The translations under genes and the position numbers were made by a program. The notes beneath the pieces are model-generated. The model ran no database searches, had not been told where the DNA came from, and worked only from the letters and a program-made list of their open reading frames with translations. This document shows positions 26,639-39,089 of a stretch of DNA of 64,000 nucleotides, piece after piece; positions within the stretch are counted from its first letter, which is position 1, and each line of letters starts with the position of its first letter. This DNA is from Halictus rubicundus (taxonomy: Eukaryota; Arthropoda; Insecta; Hymenoptera; Halictidae): the NCBI RefSeq assembly GCF_050948215.1, contig NW_027488854.1, positions 186,001 through 250,000 of the forward strand, read 5' to 3'.

Positions 26639-27842
26639 ATGCTATCCTATCCTCTATCGTCTCCAATCCTCTATCCTATCCAATCCCCTATCCTATCCTA
26701 TCCTCTATCCTATTCTATAATCTATCCTATCCTATCCTCTATCCTATCCTATCCTCTATCCTATCCTATCCTCTATCCCTTCCTATCCTCTATCCTATCC
26801 TATCCTCTATAATATCCTATCCTCTATCCTATCCTATCCTCTATCCTATCCTATCCTCCATCCTATCCTATTCTCTATCCTATCCTACCCTCAATCCTAT
26901 CCTATCCTCTATCCAATCCTATCCGCTATCCTATCCTATCCGCTATCCTATCCTATCCTCTATCCAACCCTACCCTCAATCCTATCCTATCCTCTATCCT
27001 ATCCAATCCCCTATCCTATCCTATCCTCTATCCTATCCTATAATCTATCCTATCCTATCCTCTATCCTATCCTATCCTCTATCCTATCCTATCCTCTATC
27101 CTATCCTATCCTCTATCCTATCCTATCCTCTATCCTATCCTATCCTCTATCCTATCCTATCCTCTATCCTATCCTATCCTCTATCCTATCCTATCCTCTA
27201 TCCTATCCTATCCTCTATCCTATCCTATCCTCTATCCTATCCTCTATCCTATCCTATCCTCAATGCTATCCTATCCTCTATCGTCTCCAATCCTCTATCC
27301 TATCCAATCCCCTATCCTATCCTATCCTATCCTCTATCCTATCCTATCCTCTATCCTATCCTATCCTCTATCCTATCCTATCCTCTATCCTATCCTATCC
27401 TCTATCCTATCCTATCCTCTATCCTATTCAATCCCCTATCGTATCCTCTATCCTATCCTATCCTCTATCCTATCCTATCCTCTATAATATCCTATCCTCT
27501 ATCCTATCCGATCCTCTATCCTATCCTATCCTCTATCCTATCCTTTCCTCTATCCTATCCTCTCCGCTATCCTATCCTACCCTCTATCCTATCCAATCCC
27601 CTATCCTATTCTCTATCCTATCCTGTCCTCTATCCTACCCTACCCTCAATCCTATCCTATCCTCTATCCTATCCTATCCGCTATCCTATCCTATCCTCTA
27701 TCCTATCCTCTCCGCTATCCTATCCTATCCTCTATCCTATCCAATCCCCTATCGTATCCTCTATCCTATCCTATCCTCTATCCTATCCTATCCTCTATCC
27801 TATCCTATCCTCTATCCTATCCTCTATCCTATCCTATCCACA
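26639..27842 (+). repeat. Higher-order unit, 1204 bp
   Basis: Begins at the marker in the form CCACAATGCTATCC. It contains the unusual TATTCTATAATC at 26711, which recurs at 27915 and 29165. The marker occurs a second time inside this unit, at 27263, in the CTCAATGC form. Confidence 0.87.
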
Positions 27843-29092
27843 ATGCTATCCTATCCTCTATCGTCTCCAATCCTCTATCCTATCCAATCCCCTATCCTAT
27901 CCTATCCTCTATCCTATTCTATAATCTATCCTATCCTATCCTCTATCCTATCCTATCCTCTATCCTATCCTATCCTCTATCCCTTCCTATCCTCTATCCT
28001 ATCCTATCCTCTATAATATCCTATCCTCTATCCTATCCTATCCTCTATCCTATCCTATCCTCCATCCTATCCTATTCTCTATCCTATCCTACCCTCAATC
28101 CTATCCTATCCTCTATCCAATCCTATCCGCTATCCTATCCTATCCGCTATCCTATCCTATCCTCTATCCAACCCTACCCTCAATCCTATCCTATCCTCTA
28201 TCCTATCCAATCCCCTATCCTATCCTATCCTCTATCCTATCCTATAATCTATCCTATCCTATCCTCTATCCTATCCTATCCTCTATCCTATCCTATCCTC
28301 TATCCTATCCTATCCTCTATCCTATCCTATCCTCTATCCTATCCTATCCTCTATCCTATCCTATCCTCTATCCTATCCTATCCTCTATCCTATCCTATCC
28401 TCTATCCTATCCTATCCTCTATCCTATCCTATCCTCTATCCTACCCTCAATCCTATCCTATCCTCTATCCTATCCTATCCTCTATCCTATCCTATCCTCT
28501 ATCCTATCCTATCCTCTATCCTATCCTATCCTCTATCCTATCCTATCCTCTATCCTATCCTATCCTCTATCCTATCCTATCCTCTATCCTATCCTATCCT
28601 CTATCCTATCCTATCCTCTATCCTATCCTATCCTCTATCCTATCCTATCCTCTATCCTATCCTATCCTCTATCCTATCCTATCCTCTATCCTATTCAATC
28701 CCCTATCGTATCCTCTATCCTATCCTATCCTCTATCCTATCCTATCCTCTATAATATCCTATCCTCTATCCTATCCGATCCTCTATCCTATCCTATCCTC
28801 TATCCTATCCTTTCCTCTATCCTATCCTCTCCGCTATCCTATCCTACCCTCTATCCTATCCAATCCCCTATCCTATTCTCTATCCTATCCTGTCCTCTAT
28901 CCTACCCTACCCTCAATCCTATCCTATCCTCTATCCTATCCTATCCGCTATCCTATCCTATCCTCTATCCTATCCTCTCCGCTATCCTATCCTATCCTCT
29001 ATCCTATCCAATCCCCTATCGTATCCTCTATCCTATCCTATCCTCTATCCTATCCTATCCTCTATCCTATCCTCTATCCTATCCTATCCACA
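27843..29092 (+). repeat. Higher-order unit, 1250 bp
   Basis: Next copy, 46 bp longer than the previous spacing (46 = 17+17+12, all allowed unit lengths). It holds a long homogeneous run of the 17-bp monomer. Confidence 0.87.
28455..28694 (+). repeat. Homogeneous core of 17-bp monomers
   Basis: About 14 consecutive consensus 17-bp monomers with no substitution seen, followed by ATTCAATCCCC. Such cores (also at about 26010-26220, 28250-28440 and 30297-30560) look like recently expanded parts of the array. Confidence 0.85.
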
Positions 29093-30296
29093 ATGCTATC
29101 CTATCCTCTATCGTCTCCAATCCTCTATCCTATCCAATCCCCTATCCTATCCTATCCTCTATCCTATTCTATAATCTATCCTATCCTATCCTCTATCCTA
29201 TCCTATCCTCTATCCTATCCTATCCTCTATCCCTTCCTATCCTCTATCCTATCCCATCCTCTATAATATCCTATCCTCTATCCTATCCTATCCTCTATCC
29301 TATCCTATCCTCCATCCTATCCTATTCTCTATCCTATCCTACCCTCAATCCTATCCTATCCTCTATCCAATCCTATCCGCTATCCTATCCTATCCGCTAT
29401 CCTATCCTATCCTCTATCCAACCCTACCCTCAATCCTATCCTATCCTCTATCCTATCCAATCCCCTATCCTATCCTATCCTCTATCCTATCCTATAATCT
29501 ATCCTATCCTATCCTCTATCCTATCCTATCCTCTATCCTATCCTATCCTCTATCCTATCCTATCCTCTATCCTATCCTATCCTCTATCCTATCCTATCCT
29601 CTATCCTATCCTATCCTCTATCCTATCCTATCCTCTATCCTATCCTATCCTCTATCCTATCCTATCCTCTATCCTATCCTATCCTCTATCCTATCCTCTA
29701 TCCTATCCTATCCTCAATGCTATCCTATCCTCTATCGTCTCCAATCCTCTATCCTATCCAATCCCCTATCCTATCCTATCCTATCCTCTATCCTATCCTA
29801 TAATCTATCCTATCCTATCCTCTATCCTATCCTATCCTCTATCCTATCCTATCCTCTATCCCTTCCTATCCTCTATCCTATCCTATCCTCTATAATATCC
29901 TATCCTCTATCCTATCCTATCCTCTATCCTATCCTATCCTCTATCCTATCCTATCCTCCATCCTATCCTATTCTCTATCCTATCCTATCCTCTATAATAT
30001 CCTATCATCTATCCTATCCTATCCTCAATCCTTTCCTGTCATCTATCCTACACTATCCTCTATCCTATACTATCCGCCATCCTATCCTATTCTCTATCCT
30101 ATCCTATCCTCTATCCTACCCTACCCTCAATCCTATCCTATCCTCTATCCTATCCTATTCTTTATCCTATCCTATCATCTATCCTATCCTATCCTAAATC
30201 CTTTCCTGTCATCTATCCTATCCTATCCTCTATCCTATCCTCAATCCTATCCTATCCTCTATCCTATCCTATCGTATTCTCTATCATATACTATCC
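29093..30296 (+). repeat. Third higher-order copy and transition
   Basis: Marker at 29093 with the same TATTCTATAATC at 29165, and a further marker at 29717 (spacing 624, as between 26639 and 27263). It then passes into segments with TCCTGTCATC and TACACTATCC. Confidence 0.85.
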
Positions 30297-30560
30297 TCTA
30301 TCCTATCCTATCCTCTATCCTATCCTATCCTCTATCCTATCCTATCCTCTATCCTATCCTATCCTCTATCCTATCCTATCCTCTATCCTATCCTATCCTC
30401 TATCCTATCCTATCCTCTATCCTATCCTATCCTCTATCCTATCCTATCCTCTATCCTATCCTATCCTCTATCCTATCCTATCCTCTATCCTATCCTATCC
30501 TCTATCCTATCCTATCCTCTATCCTATCCTATCCTCTATCCTATCCTATCCTCTATCCTA
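30297..30560 (+). repeat. Homogeneous core of 17-bp monomers (longest seen)
   Basis: About 15 consecutive consensus monomers, ended by a 12-bp unit near 30555. Flanked on the left by TCGTATTCTCTATCATATAC, a block that recurs at about 31585 and 31820. Confidence 0.85.
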
Positions 30561-33110
30561 TCCTCTATCCTATCCTATCCTCTATCCTCTATCCTCTATC
30601 CTATCCTATCCTCTATCCTATCCTATCCTGTATCCTATCCTATCCTCCATCCTATCCTATTCTCTATCCTATCCTATCCTCTATACTATCCTATCCTCTA
30701 TCCTATCCTATCCTCCATCCTATCCTATTCTCTATCCTATCCTACCCTCAATCCTATCCTATCCTCTATCCAATCCTATCCGCTATCCTATCCTATCCGC
30801 TATCCTATCCTATTCTGTATCCTATCCTATCCTCTATCCTACCCTACCCTCAATCCTATCCTATCCTCTATCCTATCCAATCCCCTATCGTATCCTCTAT
30901 CCTATCCTATCCTCTATCCTATCCTATCCTCTATCCTATCCTATCCTCTATCCTATCCTATCCTCTATCCTATCCTATCCTCTATCCTATCCTATCCTCT
31001 ATCCTATCCTATCCTCTATCCTATCCTATCCTCTATCCTATCTTCTATCCTATCCTATCCTCTATCACTTCCTATCCTGTATCCTATCCTATCCTCTATA
31101 ATATCCTATCCTCTATCCTATCCGATCCTCTATCCTATCCTATCCTCTATCCTATCCTATCCTCTATCCTATCCTATCCTCCATCCTATCCTATTCTCTA
31201 TCCTATCCTACCCCCAATCCTATCCTATCCTCTATCCCATCCTATCCGCTATCCTATCCTATCCGCTATCCTATCCTATTCTCTATCCTATCCTATCCTC
31301 TATCCTATCCTATCCTGTATCCTTTCCTGTCATCTATCCTATCCTATCCTCTATCCTATCCTATCCTCAATCCTACCCTATCCTCTATCCTATCCTATCC
31401 TATTCTCTATCATATACTATCGTCTACCCTATCCTATTCTCTATCCTATCCTATCCTCTATACTATCCTATTCTTTATCCTATCCTATCCTCTATCCTAT
31501 CCTATCCTGTATCCTTTCCTGTCATCTATCCTATCCTATCCTCTATCCTATCCTCAATCCTATCCTATCCTCTATCCTATCCTATCGTATTCTCTATCAT
31601 ATACTATCCTCTATCCTATCCTATCCTCTATCCTATCCTATCCTCTATCCTATCCTATCCTCTATCCTATCCTATCCTCTATCCTATCCTATCCTCTATC
31701 CTATCCTATCCTCTATCCTCTATCCTCTATCCTATCCTATCCTGTATCCTTTCCTGTCATCTATCCTATCCTATCCTCTATCCTATCCTCAATCCTATCC
31801 TATCCTCTATCCTATCCTATCGTATTCTCTATCATATACTATCCTCTATCCTATCCTATCCTCTATCCTATCCTATCCTCTATCCTATCCTATCCTCTAT
31901 CCTATCCTATCCTCTATCCTATCCTATCCTCTATCCTATCCTATCCTCTATCCTATCCTATCCTCTATCCCTTCCTATCCTCTATCCTATCCTATCCTCT
32001 ATAATATCCTATCCTCTATCCTATCCTATCCTCTATAATATCCTATCCTCTATCCTATCCTATCCTCTATCCTATCCTATCCTCCATCCTATCCTATTCT
32101 CTATCCTATCCTCTATCCAATCCTATCCGCTATCCTATCCTATCCGCTATCCTATCCTACTCTCTATCCTATCCTATCCTCTATCCTATCCTATCCTGTA
32201 TCCTTTCCTGTCATCTATCCTATCCTATCCTCTATCCTATCCTATCCTCAATCCTTTCCTGTCATCTATCCTATACTATCCTCTATCCTATCCTATCCGC
32301 CATCCTATCCTATTCTCTATCCTATCCTATCCTCTATCCTACCCTACCCTCAATCCTATCCTATCCTCTATCCTATCCAATCCCCTATCGTATCCTCTAT
32401 CCTATCCTATCCTCTATCCTATCCTATCATCTATCCTATCCTATCTTCTATCCTATCCTATCCTCTATCCTATCAAATCCCCTATCCTATCCTCTATCCT
32501 ATCCTATCCTCTATCCTATCCTATCCTCTATCCTATCCTCTATCCTATCATCTATCCTATCCTCTATCCTATCCTATCCTCTATCCTATCATATCCTCTA
32601 TCCTATCCTATCGTCTATCCTATCCTCTATCTATCCTATCCTCTATCCTATCCTATCGTCTATCCTATCCTCTATCTATCCTATCCTCTATCCTATCCTA
32701 TCCTCTATAATATCCTATCCTCTATCCTATCCTATCCTCTATCCTATCCTATCCTCCATCCTATCCTATTCTCTATCCTATCCTCTATCCAATCCTATCC
32801 GCTATCCTATCCTATCCGCTATCCTATCCTACTCTCTATCCTATCCTATCCTCTATCCTATCCTATCCTGTATCCTTTCCTGTCATCTATCCTATCCTAT
32901 CCTCTATCCTATCCTATCCTCAATCCTTTCCTGTCATCTATCCTATACTATCCTCTATCCTATCCTATCCGCCATCCTATCCTATTCTCTATCCTATCCT
33001 ATCCTCTATCCTACCCTACCCTCAATCCTATCCTATCCTCTATCCTATCCAATCCCCTATCGTATCCTCTATCCTATCCTATCCTCTATCCTATCCTATC
33101 ATCTATCCTA
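30561..33110 (+). repeat. Satellite, right end of the second subfamily
   Basis: Contains three copies of the TCGTATTCTC-ATATAC block with preceding TTTCCTGTCATC, and two copies of CTCTATCTATCC, a 4-bp-shorter junction (about 32629 and 32675). A segment from about 32.2 to 32.5 kb recurs at about 32.87-33.15 kb. No gene is visible. Confidence 0.87.
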
Positions 33111-34309
33111 TCCTATCTTCTATCCTATCCTATCCTCTATCCTATCAAATCCCCTATAATATCCTCTATCCTATCCTATCCTCTATCCTATCCTGTCCTC
33201 TATCCTATCCTATCCTCTATCCTATCATATCCTCTATCCTATCCTATCGTCTATCCTATCCTCTATCCTATCCTATCCTCTATCCTATCCTATCCTCTAT
33301 CCTATCCTATCTTCTATCCTGTCCTATCTTCTATCCTATCCTATCCTCTATCCTATCAAATCCCCTATGCTATCCTCTATCCTATCCTATCCTCTATCCT
33401 ATCCTATCCTCTATCCTATCCTATCCTCTATCCTATCCTATCCTCTATCCTATCCTATCCTCTATCCTATCCTATCCTCTATCCTATCCTATCCTCTATC
33501 CTATCCTATCCTCTATCCTATCCTATCCTATCCTCTATCCTATCCTATCCTCTATCCTATCCTATCTTCTATCCTATCCAATCCTCTATCCTATCCTATC
33601 ATCTATCCTCAATCCTATCCTTTCCTGTATCCTATCCAATCCTCTATCCTATCCTGTCCTCTATCGTATCCTATCCTCTATCCTATCCTATCCTCTATCC
33701 TATCCTGTCCTCTCTCCTATCCTATCCTCTATCCTATCCTCTATCCTAGCCTATACTCTATCCTATCCTATCCAATCCCCTATCATATCCTACCCTCTAT
33801 AATATCGTATACTCTATCATATCCTATCCTCTATCCTATCCTATCCTCTATCCTATCCTATCCTCTATCCTATCCTATCCTCTATCCTATCCTATCCTCT
33901 ATCCTATCCTATCCTCTATCCTATCCTATGCTCTATCCTATCCTATTCTCTATCCTCTCCTATCCTATATCCTATCCTATCTTCTATCCTATCCTATCCT
34001 CTATCCTATCAAATCCCCTATCCTATCCTCTGTCCTGTCCTATCCTCTATCCTATCGTATCCTCTATCATATCCTATCCTCTATCCTATCCTATTCTCTA
34101 TCCTATCCTATCCTCTGTCCTATCCTCTATCCTATCCACTATCCTATCATCTATCCTATCCTATCCTCTATCCAATCAAATCCCCTATCATATCCTCTAT
34201 CCTATCCTACCCTCTATCCTATCCTATCCTCTATCCTATCCTATCCTCTATCCTATCCTCTATCCTAGCCTATCCTCTATCCTATCCTATCCAATCCCCT
34301 ATCCTATCC

Positions 34310-34390
34310 TACCCTCTATAATATCGTATACTCTATCATATCCTGTCCTCTATCCTATAATATCATCTATCCGTTCCTATTCTCTATCCT
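34310..34390 (+). repeat. AT-richer diverged motif, third-subfamily copy
   Basis: TACCCTCTATAATATCGTAT block followed by CCTGTCC and TATCATCTATCCGTTCC, matching 14281-14360 and 35088-35167. Its presence in two regions 20 kb apart indicates exchange or common origin of the two subfamilies. Confidence 0.83.
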
Positions 34391-35087
34391 ATCCTCTGTC
34401 CTAACCTATCCTCTATCCTATCCTATCCTCTATCCTATCCTATCCTCTATCCTATCCTATCTTCTATCCTATCCTATCCTCTATCCTATCAAATCCCGTA
34501 TCCTATCCTCTGTCCTGTCCTATCCTCTATCCTATCCTATCCTCTATCATATCCTATCCTCTATCCTATCCTATTCTCTATCCTATCCTATCCTCTATCC
34601 TATCCTCTATCCTATCCTCTATCCTATCCTCTATCCTATCCTATCCTCTATCCTATCCTATCATCTATCCTCAATCCTATCCTTTCCTGTATCCTATCCA
34701 ATCCTCTATCCTATATTATCCTCTATCCTATCCTGTCCTCTATCCTATCCTATCCTCTATCCTATCCTCTATCCTAGCATATCCTCTATCCTATCCTATC
34801 CAATCCCCTATCCTATCCTACCCTCTATAATATCGTATACTCTATCATATCCTATCCTCTATCCTATCCTATCCTCTATCAAATCCCCTATCCTATCGTC
34901 TATCCTATCCTATCCTGTGTCCTATCCAATCCTCTATCCTATCCTATCATCTATCCTCAATCCTATCCTTTCCTGTATCCTATCCAATCCTCTATCCTAT
35001 CCTGTCCTCTATCCTATCCTATCCTCTATCCTATCCTCTATCCTAGCCTATCCTCTATCCTATCCTATCCAATCCCCTATCCTATCC

Positions 35088-35167
35088 TACCCTCTATAAT
35101 ATCGTATACTCTATCATATCCTATCCTCTATCCTATAATATCATCTATCCGTTCCTATTCTCTATCC
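35088..35167 (+). repeat. AT-richer diverged motif, further copy
   Basis: Same block, 778 bp after the copy at 34310; partial copies lie at 33791 and 34819. Confidence 0.83.
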
Positions 35168-38100
35168 TATCCTCTGTCCTATCCTATCCTCTATCCCATC
35201 CTATCCTCTATCCTATCCTATCCTCTATCCTATCCTATCCTCTATCCTATCCTATGCTATATCCTATCCTATTCTCTATGCTATCCTATCCTCTATCCTA
35301 TCCTATCTTCTATCCTATCAAATCCCGTATCCTATCCTCTGTCCTGTCCTATCCTCTATCCTATCCTATCCTCTATCATATCCTATACTCTATCCTATCC
35401 TATTCTCTATCCTATCCTATCCTCTATCCTATCCTCTATCCTATCCTCTATCCTATCCTCTATCCTATCCTCTATCCTATCCTATCCTCTATCCTATCCT
35501 ATCCTCTATCCTATCCTATCCTCTATCCTATCCTATCATCTATCCTCAATCCTATCCTTTCCTGTATCCTATCCAATCCTCTATCCTATCCTGTCCTCTA
35601 TCGTATCCTATCCTCTATCCTATCCTATCCTCTATCCTATCCTGTCGTCTATCCTATCCTCTATCCTATCAAATCCCCTATCCTATCCTCTGTCCTGTCC
35701 TATCCTCTATCCTATCCTATCCTCTATCCTATCCTATCCTCTATCCTATCCTCTATCCTATCATCTATCCTATCCTCTATCCTATCCTATCCTCTATCCT
35801 ATCATATCCTCTATCCTATCCTATCGTCTATCCTATCCTCTATCCTATCCTATCCTCTATCCTATCCTATCCTCTATCCTATCCTATCTTCTATCCTATC
35901 CTATCCTCTATCCTATCAAATCCCCTATGCTATCCTCTATCCTATCCTATCCTCTATCCTATCCTATCCTCTATCCTATCCTATCCTCTATCCTATCCTA
36001 TCCTCTATCCTATCCTATCCTCTATCCTATCCTATCCTCTATCCTATCCTATCCTCTATCCTATCCAATCCTCTATCCTATCCTATCCTCTATCCTATCC
36101 TATCCTCTATCCTATCCTATCCTCTATCCTATCCTATCTCCTATCCTATCCTATCCTGCATCCTATCCAATCCTCTATCCTATCCTATCATCTATCCTCA
36201 ATCCTATCCTTTCCTGTATCCTATCCAATCCTCTATCCTATCCTGTCCTCTATCGTATCCTATCCTCTATCCTATCCTATCCTCTATCCTATCCTGTCGT
36301 CTATCCTATTCTCTATCCTATCCTATCCTCTATCCTATCCTATCTTCTATCCTACCCTATCCTCTATCCTATCAAATCCCCTATCATATCCTCTGTACTA
36401 TCCTATCCTCTATCCTATCCTATCCTCTATCCTATCCTACCCTCTATCCTATCAAATCCCCTATCCTATCCTCTGTCCTGTCCTATCCTCTATCCTATCC
36501 TATCCTCTATCCTATCCTATCCTCTATCCTATCCTCTATCCTATCATCTATCCTATCCTCTATCCTATCCTCTATCCTATCCTATCTTCTATCCTATCCT
36601 ATCCTCTATCCTATCAAATCCCCTATGCTATCCTCTATCCTATCCTATCCTCTATCCTATCCTATCCTCTATCCTATCCTATCCTCTATCCTATCCTATC
36701 CTCTATCCTATCCTATCCTCTATCCTATCCTCTCCTCTATCCTATCCTATCCTCTATCCTATCCTATCATCTATCCTCAATCCTATCCTTTCCTGTATCC
36801 TATCCAATCCTCTATCCTATCCTGTCCTCTATCGTATCCTATCCTCTATTCTGTCCAATCCTCTATCCTATCCTATCGTCTATCCTATTCTCTATCCTAT
36901 CCTATCCCCTATCCTATCCTATCTTCTATCCTACCCTATCCTCTATCCTATCAAATCCCCTATCCTATCCTCTGTACTATCCTATCCTCTATCCTATCCT
37001 ATCCTCTATCCTATCCTATCCTATCCTCTATCCTATCCTATCCTATCGTCTATCCTATCCTATCCTCTATCCTATGCTCTATCCTATCCTCTATCCAATC
37101 CTATCCTCTATCCTATCCTATCCTCTATCCTATCCTATGGTCTATCCTATCCTATTCTCTATCCTATCCTATCCTCTATCCTATCCTCTATCCAACCAAA
37201 TCCCCTATCATATCCTCTATCCTATCCTACCCACTATCCTATCCTATCCTCTATCCTATCCTACCCTCTATCCTATCCTATCCTCTATCCTATCCTACCC
37301 TCTATCCTATCCTATCCTCTATCCTATCCTATCCTCTATCCTATCCTATCCTCTATCCTATCCTATGGTCTATCGTATCCTATTCTCTATCCTATCCTAT
37401 CCTCTATCCTATCCTCTATCCAACCAAATCCCCTATCATATCCTCTATCCTATCCTACCCTCTATCCTATCCTATCCTCTATCCTATCCTACCCTCTATC
37501 CTATCCTATCCTCTATCCTATCCTACCCTCTATCCTATCCTATCCTCTATCCTATCCTATCCTCTATCCTATCCTATCGTCTATCCCATCCTCTATCCAA
37601 CCAAATCCCCTATCATATCCTCTATCCTATCCTACCCTCTATCCTATCCTATCCTCTATCCTATCCTACCCTCTATCCTATCCTATCCTCTATCCTATCC
37701 TACCCTCTATCCTATCCTATCCTCTATCCTATCCTATCCTCTATCCTATCCTATCGTCTATCCCATCCTCTATCCTATCCTATCCTCTATCCTATCCTAT
37801 CGTCTATCCTATCCTATCGTCTATCCTATCCTCTATCCTATCCTATCCTCTATCCTATCCTATCCTCTATCCTATCCTATCCTCTATCCTATCCTATTCT
37901 CTATCCTATCCTATCCTCTATCCTATCCTCTATCCTATCCTTTATCCTATCCTCTATCCTATCCTATCCTCTATCCTATCCTATCCTCTATCCTATCCTA
38001 TCCTCTATCCTATCCTATCCTCTATCCTATCCTACCCTCTATCCTATCCTATCCTCTATCCTATCCTACCCTCTATCCTATCCTATCCTCTATCCTATCC

Positions 38101-38537
38101 TATCCTCTATCCTATCCTATCCTCTATCCTATCCTATCGTCTATCCCATCCTCTATCCTATCCTATCCTCTATCCTATCCTATCGTCTATCCTATCCTCT
38201 ATCCTATCCTATCCTCTATCCTATCCTATCCTCTATCCTATCCTATCCTCTATCCTATCCTATTCTCTATCCTATCCTATCCTCCATCCTATCCTCTATC
38301 CTATCCTTTATCCTATCCTCTATCCTATCCTATCCTCTATCCTATCCTATCCTCTATCCTATCCTATTCTCTATCCTATCCTATCCTCTATCCTATCCTC
38401 TATCCAATCAAATCCCCTATCATATCCTCTATCCTATCCTATCCTCCATCCTATCCTATCCTCTATCCTATCCTACCCTCTATCCTATCCTATCGTCTAT
38501 CCTATCCTATCCTCTATCCTATCCTATCCTCTATCCT

Positions 38538-38554
38538 ATCCTCTCCTCTATCCT
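38538..38554 (+). repeat. Target-site duplication, left, element copy 1
   Basis: ATCCTCTCCTCTATCCT directly precedes the poly(T) and is repeated at 39073-39089 on the other side. The last T may belong to the poly(T). The CTCTCCTCT variant is uncommon in this array, which makes the match meaningful. Confidence 0.85.
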
Positions 38555-38592
38555 TTTTTTTTTTTTTTATCGTGAGGAAATGTTTTATACAT

Positions 38593-38819
38593 ACCCCGAC
38601 TCCCTGGGGGAAGCCGGGGTTATGTGGGATTCTCTCCGGGGGGCGGAGCCCCCGGAGACTACCCACTAAAACCTCACGCCCACCTAAGCTACATGGGAGG
38701 TGCCTGGATCACGCGAGTACTCAACAGGACACCTCCCAGTTAATACATGCCACCCCTGGGGAGGGGGTTAGCCTCCCCAACTGCCTACGCTATAAGACCC
38801 CGGGCGGAGGGACCCGCCC
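38593..38819 (-). other. Hairpin-rich 3' region of the element, copy 1
   Basis: Five inverted repeats can be read in + coordinates: ACCCCG 38593-38598 with CGGGGT 38615-38620; TCTCCGGGGGG 38633-38643 with CCCCCGGAGA 38649-38658, enclosed by GTGGG 38624-38628 and CCCAC 38662-38666; GGGAGGTG 38695-38702 with CACCTCCC 38730-38737; GGGGAGG 38758-38764 with CCTCCCC 38772-38778; GGGCGG 38802-38807 with CCGCCC 38814-38819. A structured 3' end is what reverse transcriptases of several non-LTR clades recognise; that role is inferred here. The same structures lie at +4534 and +6526 in copies 2 and 3. Confidence 0.75.
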
Positions 38820-39072
38820 GGTGTCCCCATCCCTGGAGCCTTCGGATTGGGCTTCCCGAGCCCCAGCTCGGTCCACCCACAGCTCCCGGTGTCTTCGTGC
38901 CACGCTCAGAGCCGGTATCCCGAAGGAACCGGCCCCGGCCGAGGCAAGAAGACGCCGCCACCGGAAGGAAGGGCCGTCGGAGGCGCGATCCGGCACGCCC
39001 CGACCCTTCCTCACCCAAATCCCCCCACGAATCCCCCTCCCCTAACGGGAGGGACGGACCGACACCCCCCCA
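38785..39072 (-). pseudogene. Possible C-terminal remnant of a retroelement frame, copy 1
   Basis: On the minus strand one frame is open from the truncated 5' edge of the element to the TAG at 38785-38787, about 95 codons; the other two frames hit stops early. The peptide is rich in G, R, S and P and shows no reverse-transcriptase, endonuclease or zinc-knuckle motif. It may be the end of an ORF of the parent element, or it may be open only because the DNA is GC-rich. The + strand of the element is also partly open (157 codons around 45098-45571 in copy 3), which weakens the argument. Not a working gene in either case. Confidence 0.3.
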
Positions 39073-39089
39073 ATCCTCTCCTCTATCCT
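39073..39089 (+). repeat. Target-site duplication, right, element copy 1
   Basis: ATCCTCTCCTCTATCCT, identical to 38538-38554. The base before it differs (A here, T on the left), which fixes the length at 16-17 bp. Confidence 0.85.

Larger units (their letters stand above)
33111..35974 (+). repeat. Satellite, start of third subfamily
   Basis: CAAATCCCC, TCTTCTATCC, CTGTCC and CAATCC...TTTCCTGTATCC variants dominate. Contains four copies of the AT-richer motif also seen at 14.3 kb (33791, 34310, 34819, 35088; 34310 and 35088 are 778 bp apart). No gene is visible. Confidence 0.9.
38555..39072 (-). mobile_element. 5'-truncated non-LTR retrotransposon (or SINE-like) 3' end, copy 1
   Basis: The only kind of non-satellite DNA in the window. 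It is GC-rich (the array is about 41% GC) and full of CpG. Read on the minus strand it starts abruptly in a G-run, runs through a GC-rich open stretch to a TAG at 38785-38787, then a ~216-bp hairpin-rich region, and ends in ACGAT plus 15 A. A 17-bp direct repeat flanks it. Poly(A), 5' truncation and target-site duplication are the marks of target-primed reverse transcription. The paired hairpins near the 3' end, with GTGGG/CCCAC and ACCCCG/CGGGGT stems, remind me of arthropod R1-clade elements; this family call is from memory and uncertain. No reverse-transcriptase or endonuclease motif remains, so it cannot move by itself. Confidence 0.8.

Noticed and set aside
38554..38568. Poly(T) tract as a transcription terminator or promoter element
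   Set aside because: It is the complement of the element's poly(A) tail, directly next to the target-site duplication, and it varies by one base between copies as tails do.
38790..39014. Second minus-strand frame of about 74 codons in the element (also in copies 2 and 3)
   Set aside because: It overlaps the frame ending at 38785, needs a GTG start, has an upstream in-frame stop and shows no domain; it is a shadow in GC-rich DNA.
38555..39072. Fragment of rRNA or another structured RNA gene
   Set aside because: It is GC-rich with hairpins, but I recognise no conserved rRNA or tRNA core. The poly(A) tail, truncated end and target-site duplication fit a retroposed sequence better.
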